This document shows, piece after piece, positions 47,654-54,925 of a stretch of DNA of 64,000 bases (the first letter of the stretch is position 1; the number at the start of each line of letters is the position of its first letter). The position numbers were made by a program, and so were the translations under genes. The DNA is from Noviherbaspirillum sp. UKPF54. Its GTDB lineage: Bacteria > Pseudomonadota > Gammaproteobacteria > Burkholderiales > Burkholderiaceae_D. The stretch lies in contig NZ_CP040128.1 of NCBI RefSeq assembly GCF_007874125.1, positions 806,001-870,000 of the forward strand, given 5' to 3'. The notes under the pieces were generated by a model. The model had not been told where the DNA came from, made no database searches, and saw only the letters and a list, made by a program, of their open reading frames with translations.

Positions 47654-47860
47654 CTAATCGAGCGGCACTTCGCTGCGCACGGTGCCGACCGTAAAACGCC
47701 GCTTCGGACCGCCTTCCTTTTCGATCGCGATCATTTCCACATCGATGTAACTGGGCGTTCTGCCAGTGGCGCGCTCGAACTTGTCGATTTCCGCCTGAAT
47801 TGAGATGGCGACGTTTTGATCCAGTGTGCGCTTTGCCTCGATGAATTCTTCGATCTCCAT
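47654..47860 (-). CDS. Small conserved-looking hypothetical protein
   Basis: 68 residues. GGAGG lies just upstream of the ATG at 47860. The product is acidic, with a helical first half (IEEFIEAKRTLDQNVAISIQAEIDKFERATG) and a strand-like second half (YIDVEMIAIEKEGG). No membrane segment or known motif. First gene of a two-gene unit with the SNase-like gene. Confidence 0.7.
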   Translation of the reverse strand: MEIEEFIEAKRTLDQNVAISIQAEIDKFERATGRTPSYIDVEMIAIEKEGGPKRRFTVGTVRSEVPLD

Positions 47861-48039
47861 GTCAAACCTCCGTATCGCTATGAATCAGGGCCGGGAACGG
47901 GACATCCCGGCGACGATACTGTCAGCATAGGCCGATTTGTAACAAGTGTCCGAGTATTGTTCCTTGTTCGAGCCTGAAATCGATGGACGCAGGAACTCGC
48001 GCATCAATACTCGGCCTAAGCATTCCATAAGGCAAATAA

Positions 48040-48357
48040 ATGGAATCGGGAATGCAAGAATCGCTACCTCAGCCGGAAGGCAAGGATATTCACCTAGATC
48101 AGATCGTCTGTCTCGCCGAGAATGCGGCGGAAACCATCGAAAAGCTGCGCGCAGAGCTGCATCGGCGCGAGCAACGGATCAAGCAGCTCGAGCAGTCAGA
48201 GGCCCAGCTGCGGCAAGCCGCGCAACGTTATCTGCGCATGAAGGCCCAACTGGAAGCGCAATCGGAGGCAACCGCCGGGTTTGCCGCGAACGGGACGACT
48301 TATCCCACCTTCGACGAGGCATTCGATGCAGCCTATCCGGGCACGGTGCCTGAATAG
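48040..48357 (+). CDS. Small coiled-coil hypothetical protein
   Basis: 105 residues. AAGG lies eight bases before the ATG. The centre (about 20-75) is a charged helix with heptad spacing (ETIEKLRAELHRREQRIKQLEQSEAQLRQAAQRYLRMKAQLE). The C-terminus is short and acidic (YPTFDEAFDAAYPG). No enzyme motif. Reads as a small cytoplasmic coiled-coil protein of unknown role. Confidence 0.7.
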   Translation: MESGMQESLPQPEGKDIHLDQIVCLAENAAETIEKLRAELHRREQRIKQLEQSEAQLRQAAQRYLRMKAQLEAQSEATAGFAANGTTYPTFDEAFDAAYPGTVPE

Positions 48358-48453
48358 CGCCAAAGCGATAGAAATCCATGTTGTTATGCATTTGTTAGGC
48401 TGACGGAACACTGGCGGGCGATGCAAGACTAAGTAATCGGAGGGGCAGGTTTC

Positions 48454-48831
48454 ATGGACAGCAACAATCCGCTGCAACTGAAGAGACTTTATTCGCGGCT
48501 TCAATACTTCTGGCGCCTGGCCATTCCGTTCTGGATTTTCCGCGATGCCGGTCGCGGCACGATCGAGCAGCGTACCGCCAATTACCGTTATAACCGGTCG
48601 CGGCGCAAGGTCCTTCCCTTCTACATGGGGAAGTGGATCGGCATTGCGGCATGCATGATGCAGCTGACGCGCGTGCTTTCGGACCTGATGGGGGAAACAG
48701 CTGCACAAAGCGCCGATCACCTATGCGCGACCGTGTTTTGCGTCAGTGCCGGGATCGGGTTTGCATTTTCCTGCGTCGTCATCGCGATTCTTGTCACCGC
48801 GTATCTGTTTCTGACCTGCGTTGAACGATAA
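48454..48831 (+). CDS. Small membrane protein of unknown function
   Basis: 125 residues. GGAGGGGCAGG precedes the ATG. A basic, aromatic N-terminal region (about 8-56) is followed by two hydrophobic helices (about 58-76 and 88-122). No recognised family. Its stop lies 24 bases from the convergent J-domain gene. Confidence 0.68.
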   Translation: MDSNNPLQLKRLYSRLQYFWRLAIPFWIFRDAGRGTIEQRTANYRYNRSRRKVLPFYMGKWIGIAACMMQLTRVLSDLMGETAAQSADHLCATVFCVSAGIGFAFSCVVIAILVTAYLFLTCVER

Positions 48832-48855
48832 GGCAGGCAATCCGTGCAGGACGTA

Positions 48856-49296
48856 TTACACCTTGCGGAATTTAGAGAAGCGGTCCGCGATTACGCGCGA
48901 TAGCTGCACGATGGCATCCCAAGGCTTGAATGCACCTTTTTGCCGGCGATGCGAGCGGCGGCCGCCGTCGGACCGATGCCGCACGGCTGCGCTACGCATG
49001 GCGTTGAGGTCGTCGGCATCGGACATGAAGCCGAAATTCGGGGCGCCATTGGTATTCCTGACCTGCGCCGCTTCTTCCTTGGCGATCCATTCGTCGTGTT
49101 CCTGCCGCTTGCGGGGATCGGACAGCACTTCGTAGGCCGAATTGATGATCTTGATGATGCGGATCGCGTCGGGATTGTTCGGATTACGGTCAGGATGGTA
49201 TTTCTGCGACAGGGTTTTATAGGCAGCACGGATCACTTCCGGTGGCGCATTGCGCGCCACCTTCAGGTTATCGTAATGCGTATGGATACGCGCCAT
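48856..49296 (-). CDS. J-domain (DnaJ-like) protein
   Basis: 146 residues. The N-terminal J domain (about 5-70) has the HPD motif in KYHPDRNPNNPD and the usual helices II and III. No G/F region, zinc-finger or CbpA C-terminal domain. The tail (about 85-146) is basic (RHRSDGGRRSHRRQKG). It should stimulate an Hsp70 at a specific client or site, but the target is unknown. Confidence 0.88.
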   Translation of the reverse strand: MARIHTHYDNLKVARNAPPEVIRAAYKTLSQKYHPDRNPNNPDAIRIIKIINSAYEVLSDPRKRQEHDEWIAKEEAAQVRNTNGAPNFGFMSDADDLNAMRSAAVRHRSDGGRRSHRRQKGAFKPWDAIVQLSRVIADRFSKFRKV

Positions 49297-49435
49297 TATT
49301 ATTTTGAATGGTAATGGTTGTCCGGGTAACTACAAATTATATTAAGTCTAGCGGATATCGCTATTCCTGCTATATATCAACTGACAAAGTTTAACCCGTT
49401 CTTCCCGAAACCAGTGAATTCCGTATTTGGCCGTA

Positions 49436-49795
49436 TTACCGGCAAAAATAATCGGCAATAACGACTTCGCCTTCATGCACCACCACCAAGGTGAAGGCGT
49501 CGACGCACTGCGAAAGATTATCCATGATGCCATAAACCGCGACGGATGTCGGCAATGCGCGCTGTCCTGGCACGTTCATGAGCAGTTGAGGTGCGCCGAA
49601 GCTTTCCAGCAAGGCGTTGTATGGCTTGCCGCGCCAAATCGACTGGAAATTCTGTTCGCGTCTCGCTTGCAACACCTGTTTTCGATGGCCGTAATCGGCA
49701 GGCTCTGTCGATGCAGGAAACAGAGAGCAGGCATCCAGCAGCGATGCGCCGGCCAGGCAGGCGAGCAATCGAAAAGAACACGATGCGACATTCAT
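49436..49795 (-). CDS. Small lipoprotein
   Basis: 119 residues. The signal peptide ends in a lipobox-like LLDAC with Cys at about position 23. The mature part has YGHRKQVLQARREQNFQSIWRGKPYNALLESFGAPQLL, resembling the SmpA/OmlA-style pattern of a short helix pair followed by strands (SVAVYGIMDNLSQCVDAFTLVVVHEGEVVIADYFC). Probably an outer-membrane-facing lipoprotein. Function unknown. Confidence 0.72.
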   Translation of the reverse strand: MNVASCSFRLLACLAGASLLDACSLFPASTEPADYGHRKQVLQARREQNFQSIWRGKPYNALLESFGAPQLLMNVPGQRALPTSVAVYGIMDNLSQCVDAFTLVVVHEGEVVIADYFCR

Positions 49796-50031
49796 GACGG
49801 AAGAGGGAGTCGATTATCAATCGCGCAGGTAACGCCGACCTGTTGCATGCGGTGCAAGGCTCTATGAATGCGCGGCATGGTCAACTTTCCCGCTGATCTT
49901 GATCGCATTAATTTCAAATGCGGCGACAGGGCAATATGCCCCAAGGATCAGATTGAAGAAGTGTATTGTGACCGAGCAAGGCACAGAGATGTCTTTATTC
50001 CAAGCGAATAGCCTTTTGTTATCAAAATTGC

Positions 50032-50045
50032 TTGATTGAAATCAA
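50032..50045. promoter_or_regulatory. Perfect FNR/ANR box
   Basis: TTGAT-TGAA-ATCAA matches the FNR consensus TTGAT-N4-ATCAA at all ten fixed positions. On the plus strand a GATAAA -10-like hexamer lies at 50069-50074, the spacing expected of a class II FNR promoter with start near 50081. No plus-strand gene follows, since a 36-codon ORF and mscS lie there on the minus strand. On the minus strand it is about 240 bases before the lipoprotein start. Confidence 0.6.
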
Positions 50046-50051
50046 CATCTT

Positions 50052-50162
50052 TCAAATGTGTTTTGCAAGATAAATGGCGGGAAAGGACATGGCGGTCCAA
50101 TAATCGACTGCGCACTGTATCCAGTACTCGCCAATTGAAAAGGGTGCGTCATAATTGGTCAT
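50052..50162 (-). CDS. Very small ORF (36 aa) with strong ribosome binding site
   Basis: ATG at 50162 preceded by GGGAGG at eight bases. The product MTNYDAPFSIGEYWIQCAVD... is rich in aromatic residues, with two Tyr-Trp pairs (EYWIQ, DYWTAM) and no charged repeats. It lies in an otherwise empty stretch of several hundred bases. The quality of the Shine-Dalgarno and sensible composition support translation. No homologue recognised. Confidence 0.5.
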   Translation of the reverse strand: MTNYDAPFSIGEYWIQCAVDYWTAMSFPAIYLAKHI

Positions 50163-50243
50163 GATGATCCTCCCTTGAGCGAATTTAAACTCTAACAAGG
50201 CTGTATTTTTGTTAATTTGAGTTTGCTCAATGATAAACCGGCA

Positions 50244-51368
50244 TCAAGGGCTGTCTGCCGGACGCTGACCTTCGTGGTGTTCTGCGAGTTCGGCCCGCAG
50301 CCGGGGGAGATACTCCGGAAATTCGCGCTGAACGAAGTCGATCAGCCCTTCGCGTACCCGGCAGCGCAGATCCCACAGGCGGGTCGCATCGCCTGCACTG
50401 ACCAGCACCCGCAACTGCATCGCATGTTCCCCCGCCTCGACCACCTGTGTCAGGCACAAGCGACCGTCCCATTCGGGTGCGTCGCGGCAAGCGCGTTCGG
50501 CCTGCCTGCGTAGCGGCTCCAGCGGCATGCGGTAATCGACCCAGATGAGTACCGAGCCAAGGAGGTCAGCGGCGGTCTTGGTCCAGTTCTGGAACGGGTT
50601 TTCGATGAACCATTGCAGCGGGACAACCATGCTGCGTCGGTCCCACAGGCGCACCACAACGTAGGTGCCGGTAATTTCTTCGACCTGTCCCCACTCGTTT
50701 TGCACGATGACCACATCATCCAAACGGATTGGTTGAGTTAGCGCGATCTGCATTCCGGCGAGCAGGTTTCCGAGAACGGGCTTTGCCGCGAATCCGACTA
50801 CCAAGCCGGCTACGCCGGCGGAGGCAAGCAGGCTAGTGCCAATCTGCCGCAACAGCGGCAAGGTCATCAGTGCGGCACCCGCCCCGATCAGGACAATCAG
50901 CACCATCGCGGAGCGCGCAAGTACTTTGGTCTGCGTCTGAACGCGACGCGCTTGCAGGTTGTCCGGCGTATCGGCCGGGTAGCGTTCGATGATGGCGTAG
51001 GCAATGGCACGTACGCAGCGCACGCCTAGCCACGTCAGCGCGCTAATGAGGCATAACGCATTCAGGTGGAGCGCGGCATCGAGGCCCCACAGGTTCGCGG
51101 GCGCATTGCGCAAGATGATCTGAGCCGCCAGCAGAAACACGGCTACGCCGCCTGCACGATGCCCGTACTGAACCAGACGGCGCGAAAACGGAAGCGATGC
51201 TGTCAGTCGCAGCAGGATCGATGTGCCCACACGGTGCACCACCACGGCGGCGCACAACGCGATCAGCAGCTGGAGCAGGACCACTGTCCAGGGGATCTCG
51301 CGAATGAGCACGATCCAAGGACTGACGGCATAGACGAGTGTGCCGAGCCAATCGAATGAAGCGCTCAT
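50244..51368 (-). CDS. MscS-family mechanosensitive channel, longer type
   Basis: 374 residues from the ATG at 51368; a longer frame exists but adds implausible sequence. The Shine-Dalgarno is weak. About five membrane helices (roughly 23-45, 65-85, 92-112, 145-170, 175-198). The pore-lining helix and beta domain read LLASAGVAGLVVGFAAKPVLGNLLAGMQIALTQPIRLDDVV, VEEITGTYVVVRLWDRRSMVVPLQWFIENPFQNWTK. This form with extra N-terminal helices is common in MscS-like channels of proteobacteria. Confidence 0.88.
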   Translation of the reverse strand: MSASFDWLGTLVYAVSPWIVLIREIPWTVVLLQLLIALCAAVVVHRVGTSILLRLTASLPFSRRLVQYGHRAGGVAVFLLAAQIILRNAPANLWGLDAALHLNALCLISALTWLGVRCVRAIAYAIIERYPADTPDNLQARRVQTQTKVLARSAMVLIVLIGAGAALMTLPLLRQIGTSLLASAGVAGLVVGFAAKPVLGNLLAGMQIALTQPIRLDDVVIVQNEWGQVEEITGTYVVVRLWDRRSMVVPLQWFIENPFQNWTKTAADLLGSVLIWVDYRMPLEPLRRQAERACRDAPEWDGRLCLTQVVEAGEHAMQLRVLVSAGDATRLWDLRCRVREGLIDFVQREFPEYLPRLRAELAEHHEGQRPADSP

Positions 51369-51596
51369 GCGTGCATGAAACCGATGGCACGGAAACAGGG
51401 CAGCGGGCGGACCAAGTACATGTACATGGCGAAGTGGACTCGTAGCTGAGGCGGGAAAACGCAACGTGACTACGCCGGGTCGACGCAGCGAGTGGCTCGG
51501 CTGTCCTGGCCCCGCCAGGTGTTGCCTGTTATATCTGCTGTCGGCGACCGGGCAAGCCGACAGGCAGCACGATGCGAAGAGTTGCCGGCCGAAAGT

Positions 51597-51731
51597 TCAT
51601 CTGACCTGAGTGCAGGCGGGTCTCGTCGGGTTGGGATTGGGGACCGGCTCCTCTTCGGGAGGATCTGGATCCGGCACCGGCTCTTCCGGAAGTGAGGGCT
51701 CAGGCGGAACCTGATGTTCTTCATAAATCAC
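51597..51731 (-). CDS. Small Pro/Glu-rich acidic peptide (44 aa)
   Basis: GTG start at 51731 with AGGAG nine bases upstream, stop at 51597. The product begins MIYEEHQVPPEPSLPEEP and continues with repeated Pro-Glu/Pro-Asp pairs (PVPDPDPPEEEPVPNPNP), ending in TRPACTQVR. Low-complexity acidic Pro-rich peptides of this size are easily missed by gene finders. Function unknown. Confidence 0.5.
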   Translation of the reverse strand: MIYEEHQVPPEPSLPEEPVPDPDPPEEEPVPNPNPTRPACTQVR

Positions 51732-51968
51732 GATGTTTCACTCCTATTAGCCTACCAGAGCATGCTACTACCGGAGCGTCTCCAGCTATATTGATTGAGC
51801 TCATGTCCCGTCCTTGCCTAGATTCGGGTGGGAAGGAGCGCGTCACTAGCATGGTCTATGAGCGACGACGTTTTTACACATAGCTTTCTTTATTAGATAT
51901 AGATAGTTCGAATATCAGATATTGGAAGAAGAAAGCAGACTAATGGTTGGCACTTCGATATAGTTATT

Positions 51969-52034
51969 CCTGTCTCCTCCAACTCTCCTTGAATTGGATT
52001 TGCCCGCAGCCGCAAGGCCTGCGGGCTTTTTTTT
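51969..52034 (+). ncRNA. Candidate small RNA B with anti-Shine-Dalgarno motif
   Basis: A TATAGT -10 box (51959-51964) is followed by CCTGTCTCCTCCAAC at the expected start point, an AATTGGATTT stretch, a strong terminator hairpin (GCCCGCAG/CTGCGGGC, 52002-52026) and T8. The blocks CCTGTCTCCTCCA and TGGATTTGCCCGC-GCC-CGGGCTTTTTT are shared with the locus at 46356-46436. No ORF fits. It lies in a gap of about 675 bases without larger genes. A -35 element is not clear. Confidence 0.55.
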
Positions 52035-52201
52035 GCCCTTTACGTACCGGTGGAAAATCCGGTGTCGATCTGATTGATAAGTGGCCGTTATCGCGGTATC
52101 AGCCAGCGTCCTCCGTCTTCTGCAGGTTTTATGCGCGACCTGCATAAACGCAGGGATGTCATCAAGGGGCATGGCAGAAGAAAGCCTTCGGGGACTAGCA
52201 A

Positions 52202-52245
52202 AACAAAGGAGCTATTGATGCTTTCGCTTCAATAGCTCCTTTGTT
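52202..52245. repeat. Perfect 17-bp inverted repeat
   Basis: AACAAAGGAGCTATTGA (52202-52218) is exactly complementary to 52229-52245, with a 10-base loop. There is no T-run on either side, so it is not a standard intrinsic terminator. As RNA it would hide an AAAGGAG sequence in the stem. It lies about 160 bases downstream of the small HTH gene stop (minus strand). Confidence 0.8.
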
Positions 52246-52307
52246 CGATTCTGCATCAAGAAAACAAAATCAAGCTGAATCAACCACTTGCAGAGTAACC
52301 CACAAGG

Positions 52308-52342
52308 TTATCAACAAGCTTGACCACAGCTGCTGTGGATAA
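52308..52342. promoter_or_regulatory. Pair of DnaA-box-like sites
   Basis: TGTGGATAA at 52334-52342 is the exact complement of the DnaA box TTATCCACA. TTATCAACA at 52308-52316 differs by one base. A CCACAGC/GCTGTGG dyad (52324-52338) overlaps the first. Two boxes do not make an origin. They may titrate DnaA or control the small HTH gene nearby. Confidence 0.4.
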
Positions 52343-52406
52343 GTAATGCATGCTATTAACGGCAATCGTCCCGATGGCCGCAACAAGCTGGCTGCACACG
52401 AGCGAA

Positions 52407-52712
52407 TTATGACGCCTGCGGTTTTGGCTTGAACTGCTTGTCGCTGATGCGGAACTTGTTGCGGCGGTCGCCCATTAGCGTACGCAAGTCCTTGATACTT
52501 AAATCAGAAACCTCGTGCATGCGAATGAGCAGAGACGCTCCTACCGGCAATCTGCGATGGCGAATCTTGCTGATCAGCGGAGGTGCGACTTCAAGAGCAC
52601 GGGACAGCGCGGCGTCGTTCTTGAGGTTGAGCTTTTCGATCAATGATTCCAGCAGATTGTTGGGATCATACTGGAACTGTTCGGCAGCCTTTGTTTCATT
52701 AATTTCGTTCAT
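52407..52712 (-). CDS. Small HTH-like protein
   Basis: 101 residues. The central region (about 18-75) looks like a Cro/CI-type helix-turn-helix: LLESLIEKLNLKNDAALSRALEVAPPLISKIRHRRLPVGASLLIRMHEVSDLSIKDLRTLMG, with the recognition helix in PPLISKIRHRR. The C-terminus is basic (RRNKFRISDKQFKPKPQ). Probably a DNA-binding regulator. Its targets could include the dyads and DnaA boxes just downstream, but that is speculation. Confidence 0.75.
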   Translation of the reverse strand: MNEINETKAAEQFQYDPNNLLESLIEKLNLKNDAALSRALEVAPPLISKIRHRRLPVGASLLIRMHEVSDLSIKDLRTLMGDRRNKFRISDKQFKPKPQAS

Positions 52713-52805
52713 CTGTCATCGTCCCCGTTTCTGGTTCAAGTTGAATCTATTCTGATTAAATATGCGGATATTTTTTTGAGAATTCTCAGAGGTGGTAATT
52801 TCTAT

Positions 52806-52844
52806 GCCGTCAGCGGAGAAGCGCAATGCTTCTTCGCTGACGGC
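52806..52844. repeat. 17-bp near-perfect inverted repeat
   Basis: GCCGTCAGCGGAGAAGC (52806-52822) pairs with 52828-52844 over 17 positions with one mismatch, which is a G-U pair in one RNA strand. The loop is five bases. No T-run follows on either strand. It sits between the stop of the DUF1488 gene and the start of the HTH gene, both minus strand. It could be a transcription or processing barrier. Confidence 0.78.
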
Positions 52845-52970
52845 CACCGCACACCTTGTACAACGGCCTGCAAACAAACGGTGCGACAAAACTCCGCATT
52901 GACCGATGAAGTCAGTACAGACTTCGCTTGACAGCATCTCAGATTCATTCGGGCGGATGCTTGGCGTTGC

Positions 52971-53225
52971 TCAAACAAAGTAAGCGGCGCCCAAAACAAG
53001 CGGTGTACCGCTGACGCCAGCAACCACCAGGCGCCGTGCCACGCTATGGATCTGGTCTTCAAAGCTGCGGTAGGTTTCCATGAAATCCTGCTGCCCGCCT
53101 TTCAGGCGACGCAGATGGGCCAGCGCGTTTTTTGAAACGATGCATTCGCGGTCGACAAAACCCACTTCCACCGTGAATTTCACGCCTTCATCGGCAATCT
53201 GGGGATCTGCTGTCGTCTTATTCAT
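52971..53225 (-). CDS. DUF1488 family small protein
   Basis: 84 residues. GGAGACAG precedes the ATG. The pattern VKFTVEVGFVDRECIVSKNALAHLRRLKGG ... FMETYRSFEDQIHSVARRLVVAGV fits DUF1488: two strands, then helices with the conserved F...Y....I...A.R..... The biochemical role of the family is unknown. It faces an FNR-like site (53301-53314) about 80 bases upstream. Confidence 0.78.
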   Translation of the reverse strand: MNKTTADPQIADEGVKFTVEVGFVDRECIVSKNALAHLRRLKGGQQDFMETYRSFEDQIHSVARRLVVAGVSGTPLVLGAAYFV

Positions 53226-53300
53226 TCTGTCTCCATATCTTTGTTAGTAGAGTTCTTCGAAATTGTGCTTTCGATGGTAATGATCGACTGTGGAGTGGTT

Positions 53301-53314
53301 TTGATTGGCGTCAA
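53301..53314. promoter_or_regulatory. FNR/ANR-like binding site
   Basis: TTGAT-TGGC-GTCAA matches TTGAT-N4-ATCAA at 9 of 10 positions; G at the variable base is accepted by ANR proteins. It lies between the divergent DUF1488 gene (centre 82 bases from its start) and the hypothetical gene at 53448 (140 bases). Confidence 0.5.
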
Positions 53315-53447
53315 CTACTTGAAGCGGCGCGGCACGGCGTAGAGAGTGAGGTCGATATCCTGGCAGCAACGGCGCTACAATCGTGATGGCTGGTGCATGG
53401 AAGCGTCGTTCCGGCCGATCGTCATTGCCTATTCAGGGAGAATGGAA

Positions 53448-53729
53448 ATGTACCTCGATCATCCGAAAATCAGTGCCACCAACAGCGGCACCGAGCCGGA
53501 CAGAATTGAAAGGCTGAACCGAGTGTACGGCTATGCGGCTGGCCTCGCGGATGCAAGCGGCAACAAGGATTTTCTCGCCAAGCTGTCGCAGCTGCACGAT
53601 CATAAAGGCAAGTTGATCGTGGTCTGGTTCGTCGAGCCGACGGCCGATGAAAAGGAGTATTTTGTAAAAGGCTGGCGCAGCAAGGTGGGCGATGAAACGA
53701 CCCATGTCGAACATGAAGTGCTGCCGTAG
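53448..53729 (+). CDS. Hypothetical protein
   Basis: 93 residues. The second ATG of the pair (53448) was chosen because AGGGAG then has seven-base spacing. It begins MYLDHPKISATNSGTEPDRI. The sequence contains a helix (RIERLNRVYGYAAGLADASGNKDFLAKLSQL), then strand-like LIVVWFVEPTADEKEYFVKGWRSKVGDE. No signal peptide or membrane segment. No family recognised. Confidence 0.65.
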   Translation: MYLDHPKISATNSGTEPDRIERLNRVYGYAAGLADASGNKDFLAKLSQLHDHKGKLIVVWFVEPTADEKEYFVKGWRSKVGDETTHVEHEVLP

Positions 53730-54153
53730 CGTTGGCTTGGCCATTCTCGTTCTGGCAGCGGGTAACCGACTGCGACCGGGTTCGTCACTCGCCTTCCCCG
53801 ATTATGACGGTGTCTAGTTCCGCTTGGATGCCGGATGCCACTTCGTCCGGATTAAATACTGCCGATATTTAATTTTCGTCCTTCAATATTTGACCGCAGG
53901 CGCCGCCGAGGCTTGTTACACGCTTGTCAAAAATCAAGGGTGATGTGTTTGGTCGCGAAGGCGGCAGAAAAAAGCATGACGAAGGACAGACAAAGCTGAT
54001 GTTGTTGAATATCATCAGTTTGGGATGCCGGGGGTACTTCGAAGAATTTCGAATTTTTGCCAGACTTTTCCCCCTCGGTTCAGATCGGTCTATACTTTTG
54101 TCAGCGCCTTTTGCGCAATCGTGGCTTGGTACTTTTTTCTTGGCGGCTGAATC
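53730..54153. other. Intergenic region, no supported gene
   Basis: 424 bases of lower GC than the surroundings. ORFs of 77 and 100 codons occur on the two strands but overlap, have poor starts and unlikely composition. An FNR-like sequence TTGAA-TATC-ATCAG (8 of 10) lies at 54005-54018, upstream of the zinc-finger peptide gene. Confidence 0.4.
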
Positions 54154-54360
54154 ATGAATGATGCAGACCATATTGACGATCGTACTGCACCTGGCGGACG
54201 GGATAATGCCATGCAGCCGAGAACCACGGCTGCGCTGAAACCGAAGGGCGCATGCTGGTATTGCAATACGCCGTTGGATAACGTGCGGCGCTTTTGCAGC
54301 AAGTCGTGCGCCGACGATTACCGAACCGAAGAAGAAGCGTTCAATAGTCCCTCGTCATAA
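54154..54360 (+). CDS. Small zinc-ribbon-like peptide
   Basis: 68 residues. The C-terminal half has CWYCNTPLDNVRRFCSKSCADDYRTEEEA: two cysteine pairs (CxxC and CxxxC) spaced as in DUF2116-like or small treble-clef zinc binders. The N-terminus is disordered. No Shine-Dalgarno of note. Probably binds one zinc ion; role unknown. Confidence 0.68.
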   Translation: MNDADHIDDRTAPGGRDNAMQPRTTAALKPKGACWYCNTPLDNVRRFCSKSCADDYRTEEEAFNSPSS

Positions 54361-54540
54361 CCCGGCAAAGCGGTCACGCAGCTTTTCAATTAATTCTCCT
54401 TATCGCTTGAGTCGCAACAATAAAACTGTGCAGTCCCTCTCAAGAATGCGCAGGGAGTTGTCTCATGTTTAAGCTTATTCTGGCCGACAGGATGGCTTAT
54501 TTACCATTTGCCCGGATTTTACGGGCAGTAGGAGTACGAG

Positions 54541-54771
54541 ATGACACCGGAAGAAATTGTCGCCGACCTTAACGGCAAGAATCGCGACGCACTGTACGCA
54601 CATAATGATTATCAACACCTGACACATGAGCAGGTACTTGCGTTGATGGATGCAGCAGCCATGCAAGGTTTTAAGTTGGGTAGCAATGTTGCATTGTCGA
54701 TGGTGAAAGGGGCGTTGCTGGTCCAGCTGACGCGCTCGGTCGGCGCCCAAAAGGATCGGTCCGGCGCCTGA
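54541..54771 (+). CDS. Hypothetical protein
   Basis: 76 residues. AGGAG precedes the ATG. The product is mostly helical (MTPEEIVADLNGKNRDALYAHND, TDHEQ-like LTHEQVLALMDAAAMQGFKLGSNVALSMVKGALLVQLTRSV). A 35-codon ORF with its own ribosome binding site (54465-54572) overlaps the start in another frame and might be a leader peptide. No family recognised. Confidence 0.62.
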   Translation: MTPEEIVADLNGKNRDALYAHNDYQHLTHEQVLALMDAAAMQGFKLGSNVALSMVKGALLVQLTRSVGAQKDRSGA

Positions 54772-54925
54772 TTTTTCGGCATTTTTGCAAACGGCAAGTC
54801 AGGTTGACATTTCTTTTGCGCAACGATACTGGACGATACATACCGTTACATTTCCCTGTATAACATTTCGATGTTTCCTGCGTTTAACCACGTAGTATGA
54901 TTCGGTTTCAAACGGGAGGCATCTA

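Noticed and set aside
52308..52342. Possible replication origin
   Set aside because: Only two DnaA-like boxes, no AT-rich unwinding region, no dnaA/dnaN/parAB or rep gene nearby.
52716..52937. 73-codon minus-strand ORF overlapping the hairpin at 52806
   Set aside because: Unlikely composition, runs through a 17-bp perfect-type inverted repeat, no good ribosome binding site.
53869..54171. 100-codon minus-strand ORF and a 77-codon plus-strand ORF in the same region
   Set aside because: They overlap each other on opposite strands, lack ribosome binding sites and look like translated noncoding DNA.
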